A stretch of DNA of 64,000 nucleotides from Isoetes taiwanensis (lineage: Eukaryota > Streptophyta > Lycopodiopsida > Isoetales > Isoetaceae), in assembly GCA_021234155.1 (NCBI GenBank), contig JAJEKV010000061.1, positions 7,673,013 through 7,737,012 on the forward strand. Reading direction: 5' to 3'. Position 1 is the first letter of the stretch. Each line of letters begins with the position of its first letter. Made by a program: the position numbers and the translations under genes. The notes under the pieces are model-generated. The model was not told where the DNA came from, did not search any database, and saw nothing but the letters and a program-made list of their open reading frames with translations. Shown piece after piece: positions 1 to 10,096 of this stretch.

Positions 1-4
1 TTCG

Positions 5-28
5 GTACTTCGTTCAGTTACGTATTGC
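5..28 (+). other. Residual Oxford Nanopore ligation adapter
   Basis: Positions 5-28 match the 3' part of the Oxford Nanopore Y-adapter top strand as I know it; the core is TACTTCGTTCAGTTACGTAT followed by TGC. A chance match of 24 bases at the very first bases of a window is negligible. I infer that the window begins at the end of a contig built from an untrimmed read. The bases just inside it may then rest on few reads and carry uncorrected errors. This is a technical feature, not biology. Confidence 0.9.
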
Positions 29-39
29 CCTTGCTGGTA

Positions 40-1428
40 AAGTGCGGCAAAATGGATCCGTAACCGGAAAAGGATTGGCTACGGTAAGGCTTAGAGTGCA
101 GCTTGGCCGTGGGCGATGGCGATGCATTTGCCTCTCCGCCGGCGAAGGCCGAGACATACCAAATCTTAGAAGCCGGCGGCATGAGCGTAGAATGCACATC
201 CCCACAGGGTACTCTCCTAAGCGGCGAGAGCAGTCATCACCAGGCTGGCGGAGACGGACAGAATCAAACTGTTGGTAAAACCATTGCGATGGATCCTGCT
301 GCCGGATATTTGGCTTTGAAATAACGATTTCGCCCGATTATACGAAGATAAAAGTGAAGAAGTATTCAATAGTGGTCAGCGGCGGGATATATGACTCTGG
401 GTAATGAAGTACTGTGTCCGTATTGTTGACGTATGAATGGATTAACAGTTCAACGTCTATCTACATGAGAACGATAGAGCAGACCGTGGGGAAAGACCCT
501 GTTGACTTGACTCTAATCAGGCTTTGTGAAATGAAGGTTTTGTAAGGATAAATTAGAACCGCTCAGCGCCGTGGCTCCACTACTGCGTTATTTACGTGGG
601 GAATGACTGGGGCGGCACAATTAAGGTCAGCTATGCGGTGGAATCGAACATTGTGGTGGGGAGTTTGGTAGGCGGCACATACGGTAAAAGACGGTGTCTA
701 GATGAGAGCTCAGCGAAGGCAATCGTGTGAGCGAAGAGTACGCTCGGTGATTTTGATCTTCGATCACCGGATCTGGCGCGAAAGCATGGCCCTGTCGATC
801 CTTTAGTTATTGAATTTGAAGCTACCGAGGGTGTCGGAAAAGGGATTACCACGGGGATAGCGCTTGTATGGCGGCCAGCGTTCTGCGCGGCGTTACTTTT
901 GATCCGCCGATGTCGGCTCTTCCTATCATTGTGAAGCGAAATTCACCAAGTGTTGGATTGTTCACCCACCAATAGGGAACGGAGCTGGGTTTAGGCCGCC
1001 GTGAGGCGAGTTAGTTTTACCCTACCGATGCAGCGTGCCGCAATAGTAATCCAACTTAGATACGAGAGGAAGATTGATTCGCATACTTGGTCATGGCGGC
1101 TTGGTTGAAAGCCGGTGGCTGAAACTACCATCGCGTGGGATTATGGTAACGCCTCTAAGTCGAGAATCCATGCTAGATCTGGCGCTCTTTACCTCTCGGT
1201 TGTGACCGACTACCGTTAGGGTGCCTTGTGTGCCCCCAGAGCCCGTGTCGGGGATGCCCTCCTCGTCCCTAGAAGAGGATGAGGGGGTCTTTGTAGGATA
1301 ATTCCAAGCGGCGGGGGGAGATAGATCCTATGAGGCGACTTAAATTAAGGCGGAATCAGGCTTGGCGGAAGAGTAGCCTTGCCGCTCTGATCCGTTGAGG
1401 TTCGACCTCTTGTCTTTTTGCGATTTGT
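40..1428 (+). rRNA. 26S (LSU) rRNA, 3' part, strongly divergent copy
   Basis: Several blocks are recognisable as eukaryotic large-subunit rRNA in the right order: AAAAGGATTGGCT near 78, CATTGCGATGG near 282, GAATGGATTAAC near 433, GACCCTGTTGACTTGACTC near 496, GATCCTTTAG near 798, GATGTCGGCTCTTCCTATCA near 909, CACCAAGTGTTGGATTGTTC near 945, TACGAGAGGA near 1061 and AACGCCTCTAAGTCGAGAAT near 1149. The end (AGAGTAGCCTTGCCG to CGATTTGTCCC, about 1370-1428) resembles the plant 26S 3' terminus. The 5' half of the gene is missing. Compared with plant 26S from memory there are many substitutions and small indels, some at near-invariant positions, including the helix near GACTCTCTTAAGG and an extra base beside the sarcin-ricin loop. 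It is therefore an error-rich read end, an rDNA pseudogene or a fast-evolving rRNA. Identity as LSU rRNA is firm; function is not supported. Confidence 0.85.
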
Positions 1429-1680
1429 CCCTCTCTCCCTAGGTATGTGGGGAGGGTTGCGTCATGGCACTTGGTCATTTATTTCTCCAAGTGCTAGGGA
1501 GGGTTGCAAGCCAACACTTCCTCCAAGCATGGCCGATCAAGTGGAGGAACCCAACACTTGGTCATTTTTTCTCCACCCGAGCTGCGTGGGGAGGGTTACT
1601 CGTGGCACTTGGTCATTTTTTCTCCCAAGTCCTAGGGAGGGTTGCAAGACACCGGCACTTAGAGGTTCCTTCTTCCAAGC
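1429..1680 (+). repeat. Start of rDNA intergenic spacer, short diverged repeats
   Basis: Immediately after the 26S 3' end the sequence becomes pyrimidine-rich (CCCTCTCTCCCTAG). It then repeats the phrase CACTTGGTCATTT..TCTCC about three times (near 1469, 1556 and 1608), each followed by GGGGAGGGTT or TAGGGAGGGTTGCAAG. The position directly 3' of 26S and the tandem structure fit the start of an rDNA intergenic spacer; that name is inferred from position. Confidence 0.6.
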
Positions 1681-4060
1681 CCCGCTGCAGGGGATTAACC
1701 GGACTTGGTGGTGTTGGGTTTGGTTAATTGGCCCCATGCCGGACTTGGTGGTGTCGTTTGGTTGGCTACGTTGGTTGGCAGCCCACCGGCTTGGTGGTGT
1801 TTGGTTTGGTTACTTGGCTCCCATGCCGGAGTTGGTGGTGTCGTGTGGTTGGCTCCGTTGGTTGGCGGCCCACCCGGCAATTGGCGTTTGTGGCTTCCGG
1901 TTAGTTGCTGCGCCCGTTGTCCGGGCTTCGGTGGTGGTTGGCTCCCCACCGATTTCGGTGGCGTTTGGCTGCCCACCGGACTTCGGTGGTGTTTGGTTGG
2001 TTGGTTTGCCCACCCGACTTGATGGCTCTGTCGGCTACCCATCCTTTGGCGGGGACTTGGATCGCCGTTGTTGTCTCCCCGACTTGGTGGTGGTCGTCTG
2101 GTCGGATCGTCGGTTTGGCTCCGACCCGACTTGGTGGTGTTGGCATGCCCATCCTGGGTGGTGTTTGGTTCGGTTGGTTGGCTGCCCACCCGACTTGGTG
2201 GTGTCAGTGTGGTCAGATCGATCTGTTTGGCTACCCACCCGACTTGGTGGTGTTTGGGCCCCACCCTTGGTGGTGGTGTTTTGCCGGCCCGACTCGGTGG
2301 TGTTTGGTTCGGTTGGTTGGCTGCCCACCCGACTTGGTGGCTCTGTCGGTTAGTTTGGCTACCCAACCGACTTGGTGGTGTTTGGCTCCCCACACGACTT
2401 GGTGGTGGTTGGCTCCCACACGACTCGGTGGTGGTTGGCTACCCATCCGACTTGGTCGGGTCTTTGGCCAGCCGTCGTTGGCTTCCCACCCGACTTGGTT
2501 GTGTTTGGGTGCCCACCCGACTTCGGTGGTGTTTGGTTCGGTTTGTTGGCTGCCCACCCGACTTGGTGGCTCTGTGGGTTTGTTTGGCTACCCAACCGAC
2601 TTGGTGGTGTTTGGCTCCCCACACGACTTGGTGGTGGTTGGCTCCCACGACTAGGTGGTGGTTGGCTACCCATCCGGCTTGGTCGGGTCTTTGGCCAGCC
2701 GTCGTTGGCTTCCCACCCGACTTGGTTCTGTTTGGCTGCCCACCCGACTTCGGTGGTGTTTGGTTCGGTTAGTTGGCTGCCCACCCGACTTGGTGGCTCG
2801 CTTCGGTTGGTTTGGCTACCCAGCCGACTTGGTGGTGTTTGGCTCCCCACCGCGACTTGGTGGTGGTTGGCTGCTCACCACGACTTGGTGGTGGTTGGCT
2901 GCTCACACGACTTGGTGGTGTTTGGCTACCCATCCAACTTGGTCGGGTCTTTGGCCCGCCGTTGTTGGCTTCCCACCCATTTGGTTCGGTTAGTTGGCTG
3001 CCCACCCGACTTGGTGGCTCTGTCGGTTAGTTTGGCTACCCAACCGACTTGGTGGTGTTTGGCCCCCCGCACGACTTGGTGGTGGTTGGCTGCCCACCCG
3101 ACTGGCTGCCCACTCGACTTGATGGCTATGTCGGCTACCCATCCGACTTGGCGAGGACTTGGATCGCCGTTGTTGTCTCCCCACCCGACTTGGTCGTGTC
3201 GTGTGGTCTAATCGATCAGCTTGGCTACCCACACGACTTGGTGGTGTTTGGCTGGGTGGTTGGCTGCCCACCCGACTGGGTGGTGTTTGGTTCGGTTAGT
3301 TGGCTGCCCACCCGACTTGGTCGTGTCGTGTGGTCGGATCGATCAGTTCTACCCACCCGAGTTGGTGGTGTTTGGCTCCCCACTCGACTTGGTGGTCGTT
3401 GGCTGCCCACCCGACTCGGTGGTGTTTGGTTCGGCTAGTTGGCTGCCCACTCGACTTGGTGGCTCTGTCGGTTAGTTTGGCTCCCCATTTGACTTGGTGG
3501 TGGTTGGCTGCCCACCCGACTCGGTGGTGTTTGGCTGCCCACCCGACTCGGTGGTGTTTGGTTCGGTTAGTTGGCTGCCCACACGACTTGGATCGTCCTC
3601 CTTGGTCTCTCAACCCGACTTGGTGGTGTTTGGCTCCGATAGTCGGCTACCCATCCGAGTGGGTGGTTGGGTGCCCACCCGACTCGGCGGTGTTTGGTTC
3701 GGTTAGTTGGCTGCCCACCCGACTTGGATCGTCCTCCTTGGTCTCTCAACCGACTTGGTGACCTTTGGCTCCGCTAGTCGGCTGCCCAACCGACTGGGTG
3801 GTGTCGTGTGCTTGGCTCTATGACATGGCTACCCACCCGAACTGGTGGTGTCGTGGATCGCCCCCACCCAACTTGGTCGTGTGTTTGGCTCGGCCGTCGT
3901 TGCCTCCACACGGACTTGGTGGTGGTTGCCCCCATGCTGGACTTCGGTGGTGTCCTGGGATCGCCGTTGTTATTAGCTCTGCCCGACTTGGCGGCTTCCA
4001 TCTCGGTTAGTTGGCTCCCCCGCCCAAGTTGGTGGCATCCCGGTTGCATTCTCTTTGGCT
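1681..4060 (+). repeat. GC-rich minisatellite array, probable rDNA spacer subrepeats
   Basis: About 2.4 kb is built from the core CCCGACTTGGTGGTGTTTGG and variants. Basic units are 27 bp (for example GAC at 3518 and 3545) and 40 bp (3545 to 3585, with an inserted TTCGGTTAGTTGG). Units combine into a higher-order period: TTGGTCGGG recurs near 2452, 2679 and 2939, giving roughly 230-260 bp. The array contains long open frames on both strands reading like WLPTRLGG or SQTPPSRVG; these follow from low stop-codon content and should not be taken as genes. Its place after the 26S end suggests intergenic-spacer subrepeats. Confidence 0.8.
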
Positions 4061-5682
4061 GGTCGTTTTGGATTGTCCTCCTTGGGCCCGAGTCCAGTTT
4101 TCGCACCAATCCCGCCTCGGCACCTCCTCTGGCGTACCTGCCAATGGCGGGTGGCCTGACATGTTTTACAGTCTTTGGTCGCGTCGACCGGTTTCCATGT
4201 GGTTTGCCCCCACGGTCCTCGTTCATGGCGCTATGACCACGGGAGCCACCTTTGCCGCCCCCAAGCCGGAGTTGGCGGCCTCTCCCCGTGCCAAGTCTTG
4301 GAGAGCAGGGGCCTACCACCATTATCCACGGGTGTTGGATGACATGGGAGATGGTTACAGCGCGTCGTGACGCGCCCTTTCGCGAGCGTCCGACCCGCAT
4401 CGCCCACGCATAAGGCCGCCGCGGGGCGGCGCTGGTAGATCGCGGCGGCCTTTACGAGCGTCTTTTCGCGCTTCTGGCTGATGGGCCAGGCGACCTGCCA
4501 CATCACTACGGATCTTGGAGACATTCCGATATGGTTTCCTTGTCATATCCCGCATTTGCCCGCGCAAGATCGCGTCTTACGGTGCATGACCGCCCGTAGC
4601 CTCCGTCCGCCGCCTCAAGCCCGAGTTGGCGGCCTCCTCTTCGCCCGCGATAAAGGCGGCCTGACACATCAGCATGAGTCTTCAAGACATGGGAAGATGG
4701 TTACCCGCACCCCGAACACGCCCTTTCCACGTGCGAACCGCCACGGCCAAGCAGGACCCGCCGCGAGCCACACTTGGTAGATGCGGCCCTTTTACCTTCT
4801 TCTTCGCATTGTGGCTGATCCGGGAGGCCTGCCACATCACCACCGCGATGGCATTAGATATGGTTTCCATGTCATATCCCGCATATGCCAGCGCGAATCG
4901 TGTTTGTGGCTCATGACGCGGGAAGCCATCGTTGCCGCCTCAAGCCCGACTTGGCGGTCTCATCGTGCGACACGGCGATAACTGGCGGCCTGCCACATCA
5001 GCAGTGACCTTTTACGACAAGGGGAGATGGTTGGCGTGTCGGCAACACGCAATTCCACGCGACGGACCCGCACCCGACCAAGCAAGGCCGCACGGGCGGC
5101 ACATGGTGAATCGCGGCCGGTCTTTCTGCCTCTTCTCGTCTTGAGGCTGATAAGGGCGGCCTTCCGTGATGACTTCGGACCTTGGAGGACATTGCTTTCG
5201 TCTGGTTTTGTCTAGGCTCCCGCATTTTTCGCCCGGCTCGCTTTTTCGGCATATGACCGCCCAGCCAACATTGCCGCCCTAAAGCCTAAGTTGGCGGCCT
5301 CCTCCGATGCCCACCGGATGATAATGGGTGCCGACGCACATCAGCATGGGTCTTTGGACAGCGTGCGACATAGTTTCCACGTCAGCAATGCGCCCTTGCC
5401 TAGCCGGACGCCGGGGCGTCTCTGGAAACCCGTCAGCGCGCGCTTCGCTGATAGCGGGGTACTTGGCTGATAGCGGGGGACTGACCGCGTCATCACGGGT
5501 CTTGGACAGCGTGCCAAGCTGGTTTCCACGTCGACAATGCGCCCTTACCCAGCGCCCGGACGGAAGCGTGAAAGCAGCGTCAGCGTCAGCTTCCGGCTGA
5601 TAGCGGGGGTACTTGGCTATGCGGGGGCCTGACCGTCGGCGGGCCTTAGACGGCTGGCCGAGATGGTTTCCACGTCAGCAAT
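4061..5682 (+). repeat. Second tandem array, ~340 bp degenerate unit
   Basis: A GC-rich array of a different family. The marker GCCGCC(T/C)(C/A)AAGCC(C/G)GA(G/C)TTGGCGG starts near 4254, 4609, 4934 and 5273, giving periods of 355, 325 and 339 bp. Each unit also holds a GATGGTT.CC element and a CACATCA stretch. Near 5360-5670 a sub-unit of roughly 150 bp recurs, marked by GTTTCCACGTCAGCAATGCG near 5369, 5520 and 5665 and by GCTGATAGCGGGG three times. The array ends in mid-unit at about 5682. No pol I promoter motif (TATATA...GGG) or 18S sequence follows, so the spacer is incomplete. Confidence 0.7.
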
Positions 5683-6162
5683 CAACAATATCTTGTGTTT
5701 TAGCAGACACCAGTTTTTGTTCTGTCAATACTATAGCGAGCATATCTACTTGCTATGCCCTTGCTAATTATGTAGAACATCAAATTTTCCTCTCTGCTTC
5801 ATGCCAAATAAAGTGGTGTTGATTTTCTATGTGCTTTGTTGTCGATGACATGTCGGATTTCCATTCATAGCTACTCCGCTTTTGTTGTCACAATACAAGG
5901 GCATGGCATTTGTACATGCATTACCAAGTTCTGCTAGCATTCTCTGTAACCAAATAATTTCAGATGCTGCCAGAGAAACTGCCATATACTCTGCCTCTGC
6001 ACTTGATTTGGCTACACATTCTTGCTTTTTCTCAAAATATAAGGGCATTCTTTTATTTTCTCTTTTTTTTTTTAATTGAAAGTGGTAATTCCTGTCATCC
6101 CTCTTAGGAAGATTGTCCTCGAAGCATAAATGGTGGGTATAAGGCATGTTTATGTCTACCAC
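5683..6162 (-). pseudogene. Ty1/copia RNase H fragment, decayed
   Basis: Read on the minus strand, the segment encodes the C-terminal RNase H signature of copia pol. KKQECVAKSSAEAEYMA is followed by SEIIWLQRMLAELG and then LYCDNKSGVAM, matching the usual KQ..VA.S.AEAEY, WL..LL.EL and CDN.SA motifs. A frameshift near 5840 moves the KHIE..HHFI motif and the usual tail (motifs like REKAE and VADMLT) into other frames with stops. No LTR of this element is visible beside it. Its left end coincides with the end of the tandem array. It is a dead fragment unrelated in detail to the copia element at 47.3-52.8 kb. Confidence 0.8.
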
Positions 6163-7283
6163 ATAAATATACAGTTATCTCAGAGAAACAGTAAGCACCT
6201 TACAATTTTTCTAAGCAAAGTGATTGGCCATTCCTTATTAATTTAGTTATTGACGTGAAAGTTTGAAAGGCCATTTTTGCTATTTTTTTTTTCTAATACA
6301 TGCCTAAACTCAAATGCGATCCCTTCTTCAACTTTTTAGTGCTTCAAGTGGTCAAATTTAGGCAAACAACAAATTTATATGTAAAACTAATGACTCAAGT
6401 TATATATTGATAGACCCAAAAGAGAAGATTTTTTGCCATTAGGGTTCAAATTACTTATTTACCAAAAATCATTATCATTTATGATAGATTATTATTAATA
6501 CATTTTGTAAGTAAGTATAGGCTCTGATAAAAATCCTCAAGGATATACGACTATAGGTTTTTGCTAAAACAGGCGATTTAGGGCCAAATGGCCCTCAGCT
6601 AAAATTGTTGACTTACATGTCCAAAACAAAGTGTAAAAGTTGTTCTCCTTCACACGATGTCGTTAGGATCCGAAATTATCCAAGACAGGTGATCCATGTT
6701 GTCGTTGGGGTCCCAAACCCTCCAAGTTCAATGATTCATGCCGTCATTGCCCTCCAGAACCCTTAAAGTCCAATGCTCCGCTATCTCTTGACCTGGAACT
6801 ATAATTAAGTATTGAGAATGTGCACCTTTAACGTACTGCAAATCAAAGAACTGTCTGGTGCCTAGTGGATATATTTGTCTGTTGAAACCTCCTTCCATAA
6901 AGTCTAGTCCTATCGTATTCAGAAGCTTTTAGCGAGGAATGGAATGGACAATATGATCATGAACTACAAGGTCAGCTATTGAAGTCTTGCATTCTGAGGT
7001 GATGAAGGGATATTATCATTGGAGCCTTTTTCTGCTTCTTTCCCCGTCTGTCTGGGGGATGCAACCATACGTAAGAGTTTCCATTTCATATAGCTCAATG
7101 CATTTTTGATTGGTTGTCCCAGATTGGAAAAGCTTTTTCTTCACTAAGTTGTGACTCCAATTTACTCATTCCTATTCACTCCTCTAATTAAGGGTGTCGT
7201 AGAAGGGATAGGTTTCGGAATTACGATCAAATCCGACTTCAGACAAGACATGTCATATAATTGTTGTCATGGTAAATATTGGT
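6163..7283. other. AT-rich stretch without recognisable gene
   Basis: I see no coding frame of substance and no transposon signature here, apart from one short tandem repeat listed separately. Confidence 0.5.
6656..6779 (+). repeat. Three diverged 42 bp tandem copies
   Basis: Copies begin GATGTCGTTAGG (6656), GTTGTCGTTGGG (6698) and GCCGTCATTG (6740). Each carries a TCC.A...CCC(T)CCAAG-like centre and ends in a GAT.CAT or equivalent. The period is 42 bp with substantial divergence. Confidence 0.65.
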
Positions 7284-7641
7284 TTGTTGGATAAGAATCA
7301 TTACCCAAGCACAGATATTATATTTTATATGCTTGCTATTGTATATTATATGGAGTTACCACCTTGTTGTCAAACCCCTGTGTCTTCTTCAGAGATCTAG
7401 ATTCTTTAATACATAAAATAGTAAGTAATTAATTGATTGGTGAAGTGTCTCTATGCATATATAAACTCTGTAAATAACGAGAGTAGATCTCATGCCCGGT
7501 AGTTGCCTGTTACACATCTCACTAACGCTGCTACTTTGTTTGGGTTGGATGTTGCAGATGGTTGATATTACAGCATCCTTCTCATCCACGTGGTTTCACC
7601 CCATGTGTATGGGCTCGAATGTTTTTCACTGGTATCAGAGT
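7284..7641 (+). mobile_element. Putative copia-type LTR with tRNA-Met primer binding site
   Basis: The string TGGTATCAGAG at 7631-7641 is the standard plant primer binding site complementary to initiator tRNA-Met. It follows a segment ending TTTTTCA at 7629, as expected of an LTR end. A TATATAAA promoter-like motif sits near 7458. A possible LTR start is the TGTTGGATAAG at 7284, which would give a 346 bp LTR. The second LTR and any gag-pol on this strand are not recognisable, so this may be an LTR remnant. The 5' boundary is a guess. Confidence 0.45.
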
Positions 7642-8323
7642 CATATGATCTTATACTTGCATCTGCATGCCTAGTGGAGCTCCTTGTGGAATTGGGAAAA
7701 GCTAACCAAAATGGGGGTATACAGCCCAAATTTTGCCATATTTGACAAAGTAAAAATACCTAGAATTGACTCTGTCGAAATGGCCAAAATAGCTTAGAAG
7801 AATCGAAAATATAATTTTCGACCAAAAATGCAGAAATTCCCCGACCGAAAACTCGAGTAGGTATAATTTTTATAATTATTTTTTAAACTGCAGTATTTAG
7901 CTGTTTTTCGGTTGGACTTGAGGCAATTGTAATAGTTATTGTTTGAATGTATTTGTTCGAGGGGAAAAATAGGAATTTTGGGAAGTGCCAAAACTTTTGA
8001 ACCGATGAATAAGCCAGGTTGGATTTTTTAGATTAAATTCTAAAAATCTAGTATTGCCATGTTTGCCGATTCGACTTAAACTGATTGTACCTTGCTATAG
8101 ATCTGTTCATACGCTTTAAGAAAGGAAGGAAGGAAGGAAAAAAAATTTAACGTAGACGAGTGTCATTTGATGACTTGTTCCTCAAGCAACTAAACAAGGG
8201 CAAATACGCCTAAGCGTGAGGGCAAAAAGGATTCGTAGCTCTTTGTCAAACTGTGAACTGGCCAATGTTCGATTTTTAACTCTTTATTTACAGAATCTAG
8301 TATTAACTGTTTGTTGGTAGGAC
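7642..8323. other. Non-coding stretch, nothing recognised
   Basis: AT-rich sequence with a short GGAA-type simple repeat near 8125. I recognise no gene, RNA or element here. Confidence 0.4.
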
Positions 8324-8331
8324 TATAAATA
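8324..8331 (+). promoter_or_regulatory. TATA box candidate
   Basis: TATAAATA lies 111 bp upstream of an ATG in good context (GCCATGGC at 8440). The spacing allows a normal 5' leader. No transcript evidence is available. Confidence 0.4.
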
Positions 8332-8441
8332 GGGTTTTTCATTTCATTCATTTGCAACTGCCTTTTTTATTTAACTTCTTCGTGCTCTGGCGACCTTGCA
8401 ACTCCCTCCACCACCATTCCCATCATCTAAGCGCCATAGCC

Positions 8442-8675
8442 ATGGCTAGGACTGAGCAAATAGAATACAAGATAGAGACCATGACCGGCATTTATGCTGG
8501 GCTAGCAAAAACTTTAGAAGAGAGAGGTCGAAACTTGGATAGATGGCTGGACAAAGTTGTGTTTAGATTCATCAATGGCACCAGTTGTTTCATAGAGTGC
8601 TCTGATGTTCAACCTGATCGAATCGGGCGATACAAATATTTGAACTTTCTACTTCGGTTAAAAACATCATATTAG
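8442..8675 (+). CDS. Small hypothetical protein, 77 codons
   Basis: An ATG in favourable context (gccATGGct) opens a 77-residue frame ending at TAG/TAA around 8675. An in-frame upstream ATG at 8352 exists but lies only about 20 bp beyond the TATA-like motif, so the inner start is preferred. The protein begins MARTEQIEYKIETMTG, is mildly charged and contains no motif I recognise. It lies downstream of a possible LTR and primer binding site, so it could be a relic of an element's internal region. An alternative is a chance frame. Confidence 0.3.
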   Translation: MARTEQIEYKIETMTGIYAGLAKTLEERGRNLDRWLDKVVFRFINGTSCFIECSDVQPDRIGRYKYLNFLLRLKTSY

Positions 8676-8799
8676 GACTCTATCCAATAGGGTGGTAGCA
8701 ATTCATTTATGGTAGACCTCATTGAAGAAATTAAGCAATTCATATATGTAAAGCCCGGTTGTCATGAATTTTCTAAAAGAATAAGAATAAGAATAAGAA

Positions 8800-9018
8800 T
8801 GATTTTTTATCGTCCACTGAGACCAATCGGCCTATGGGAACCAGAAGGAGCGCAGCAAACTTATTACTGTCCGGGTTAAAAAACCCCTGCCCCGAAGGGT
8901 TTTCGAGGGAAAAACCATGGCAGTAATAAGAGTGCTGTCAAACTGTACAAGTATACATCATCATGAAATAAATGTATATATACATGTCAAGTGTGTGGCC
9001 CGAGGACATAGCTGATCT
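8800..9018 (+). repeat. Dispersed repeat, copy A (partner at 41777-41956)
   Basis: This segment shares its order of blocks with 41777-41956: TGATTTTT(T)ATCGTCCAC, AATCGGCCTATGGGA, TTATTACTGTCCGG.TTAAAAAACCC, AATAAGA.TGCT, and TGG/TGTCCGAGGACATAGCTGA. Copy A has about 35 extra bases after AACCC that include GAAGGGTTTTCGAGG and create a 10 bp inverted repeat (CTTATTACTG at 8860, CAGTAATAAG at 8921). A run of AATAAG repeats precedes it. The first dinucleotide TG suggests an LTR, but I cannot name the family. Confidence 0.65.
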
Positions 9019-10096
9019 AGAAGAATACTAAAGGTTTTATGTCCAAAAAGTATGTATCCTTGTTGGAACTTGGTTTCTCTAAGATCTAGATTGAGGAAGA
9101 ATGTTGGTCTTGGTCTTTGAGAAATCTAAGTTGAGGAAGAAGGTGTTGGCAATGGATGACCAAAACTTGAGTCCGCAATTGATGGCATTCCCTTTTTGTT
9201 CATTTTTTAAGCTGTAAGATGACATTTTACTATGTGATTACCCCATGCATACTTAAAATTGATGTGTGATATCACATAATGTATATAATTTCTTTGAATA
9301 TAAATATATCTTCTAAAGCAAAAAGGGTTCAAAATATAACTAATGCTAGGTGTCCGGTTTTTTGGACAGTGTTCATCGACAAGGTTGCTTAATCGTTCTT
9401 GCTTGTTGATCAACAAGGTTGCTTAATTGTTCCTGCTTGTTTTTGGGACATATTCGTATGGAAAAGGAATGAAGCTTATGCCTAAGCCAGAATGATGGAA
9501 GCAGGCTTGCACATAATCGATCGAAGATTTGGCCTTTGGTAAGGGTGGGCTTTTGTTGGCTGATAACCCAACTTTTATTTCTGATACCAACCGTGGCTTT
9601 TTGCTTTTCCTCAAGTCGTGCTACTACATTTGGAACATTTAATCATGTTATTTGGCAGAGATTTAACACTTGCATTGCAGAAAAGCTTAAGAAGCGGATT
9701 AGAAGATATCATGCAATTTAACAACAGGTATGAACACTACATAAGTACCATTCTATATAAAGTCTTTCATTCTTCGTAATGAACTTTAGAACACTATGAT
9801 TTTCTTTTACAACTGTATCATTGGTTCCATGAATTAACCTTTCTTCAAGGAAAAATAGGTCAGGAATTTGGCAGTGCACACTTCCAAGTGAGTTTCCCCC
9901 AACAACTTTTCCTATGGAAAGATTCTATGAGCATGCCCATTCTTTCTTCTACCTTGAGCAACCCATGTGTGTGTCTGTCTTGTGTCTGTCCCATCACAAG
10001 GAGCACAGAAATGAGCTTAAGCATATACTGCATGAAATAATTCCTGTATGCAATTACAAATATCATCTTTTCTGCACCACTTACTCATCCATGATG
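9019..10096. other. Intergenic, 3' side of the U11/U12-20K gene
   Basis: No coding region recognised. The part near 9.9-10.09 kb is probably 3' untranslated sequence of the minus-strand gene that ends at 10097. One tandem duplication is listed separately. Confidence 0.45.
9380..9447 (+). repeat. 34 bp tandem duplication
   Basis: CAAGGTTGCTTAATCGTTCT (9380) is repeated as CAAGGTTGCTTAATTGTTCC (9414). The two 34 bp units differ at a few positions. Confidence 0.8.

Noticed and set aside
42..852. Short open frames over the first kilobase that look like bacterial proteins
   Set aside because: They coincide with 26S rRNA blocks; rRNA identity explains the sequence better.
1418..4400. Many long open frames on both strands, up to 311 codons, with repeated WLPTRLGG or SQTPPSRVG
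   Set aside because: They mirror the tandem repeat in several frames at once, have no domain, no splice or promoter context and lie in probable rDNA spacer.
1681..5682. Regular spaced repeats as a CRISPR array
   Set aside because: Units are contiguous and degenerate with no unique spacers or cas genes, in a plant genome.
8860..8930. Inverted repeat around a GGTTAAAAAACC string as a transcription terminator
   Set aside because: Hairpin terminators are not expected in a plant nuclear context, and the segment belongs to a dispersed repeat.
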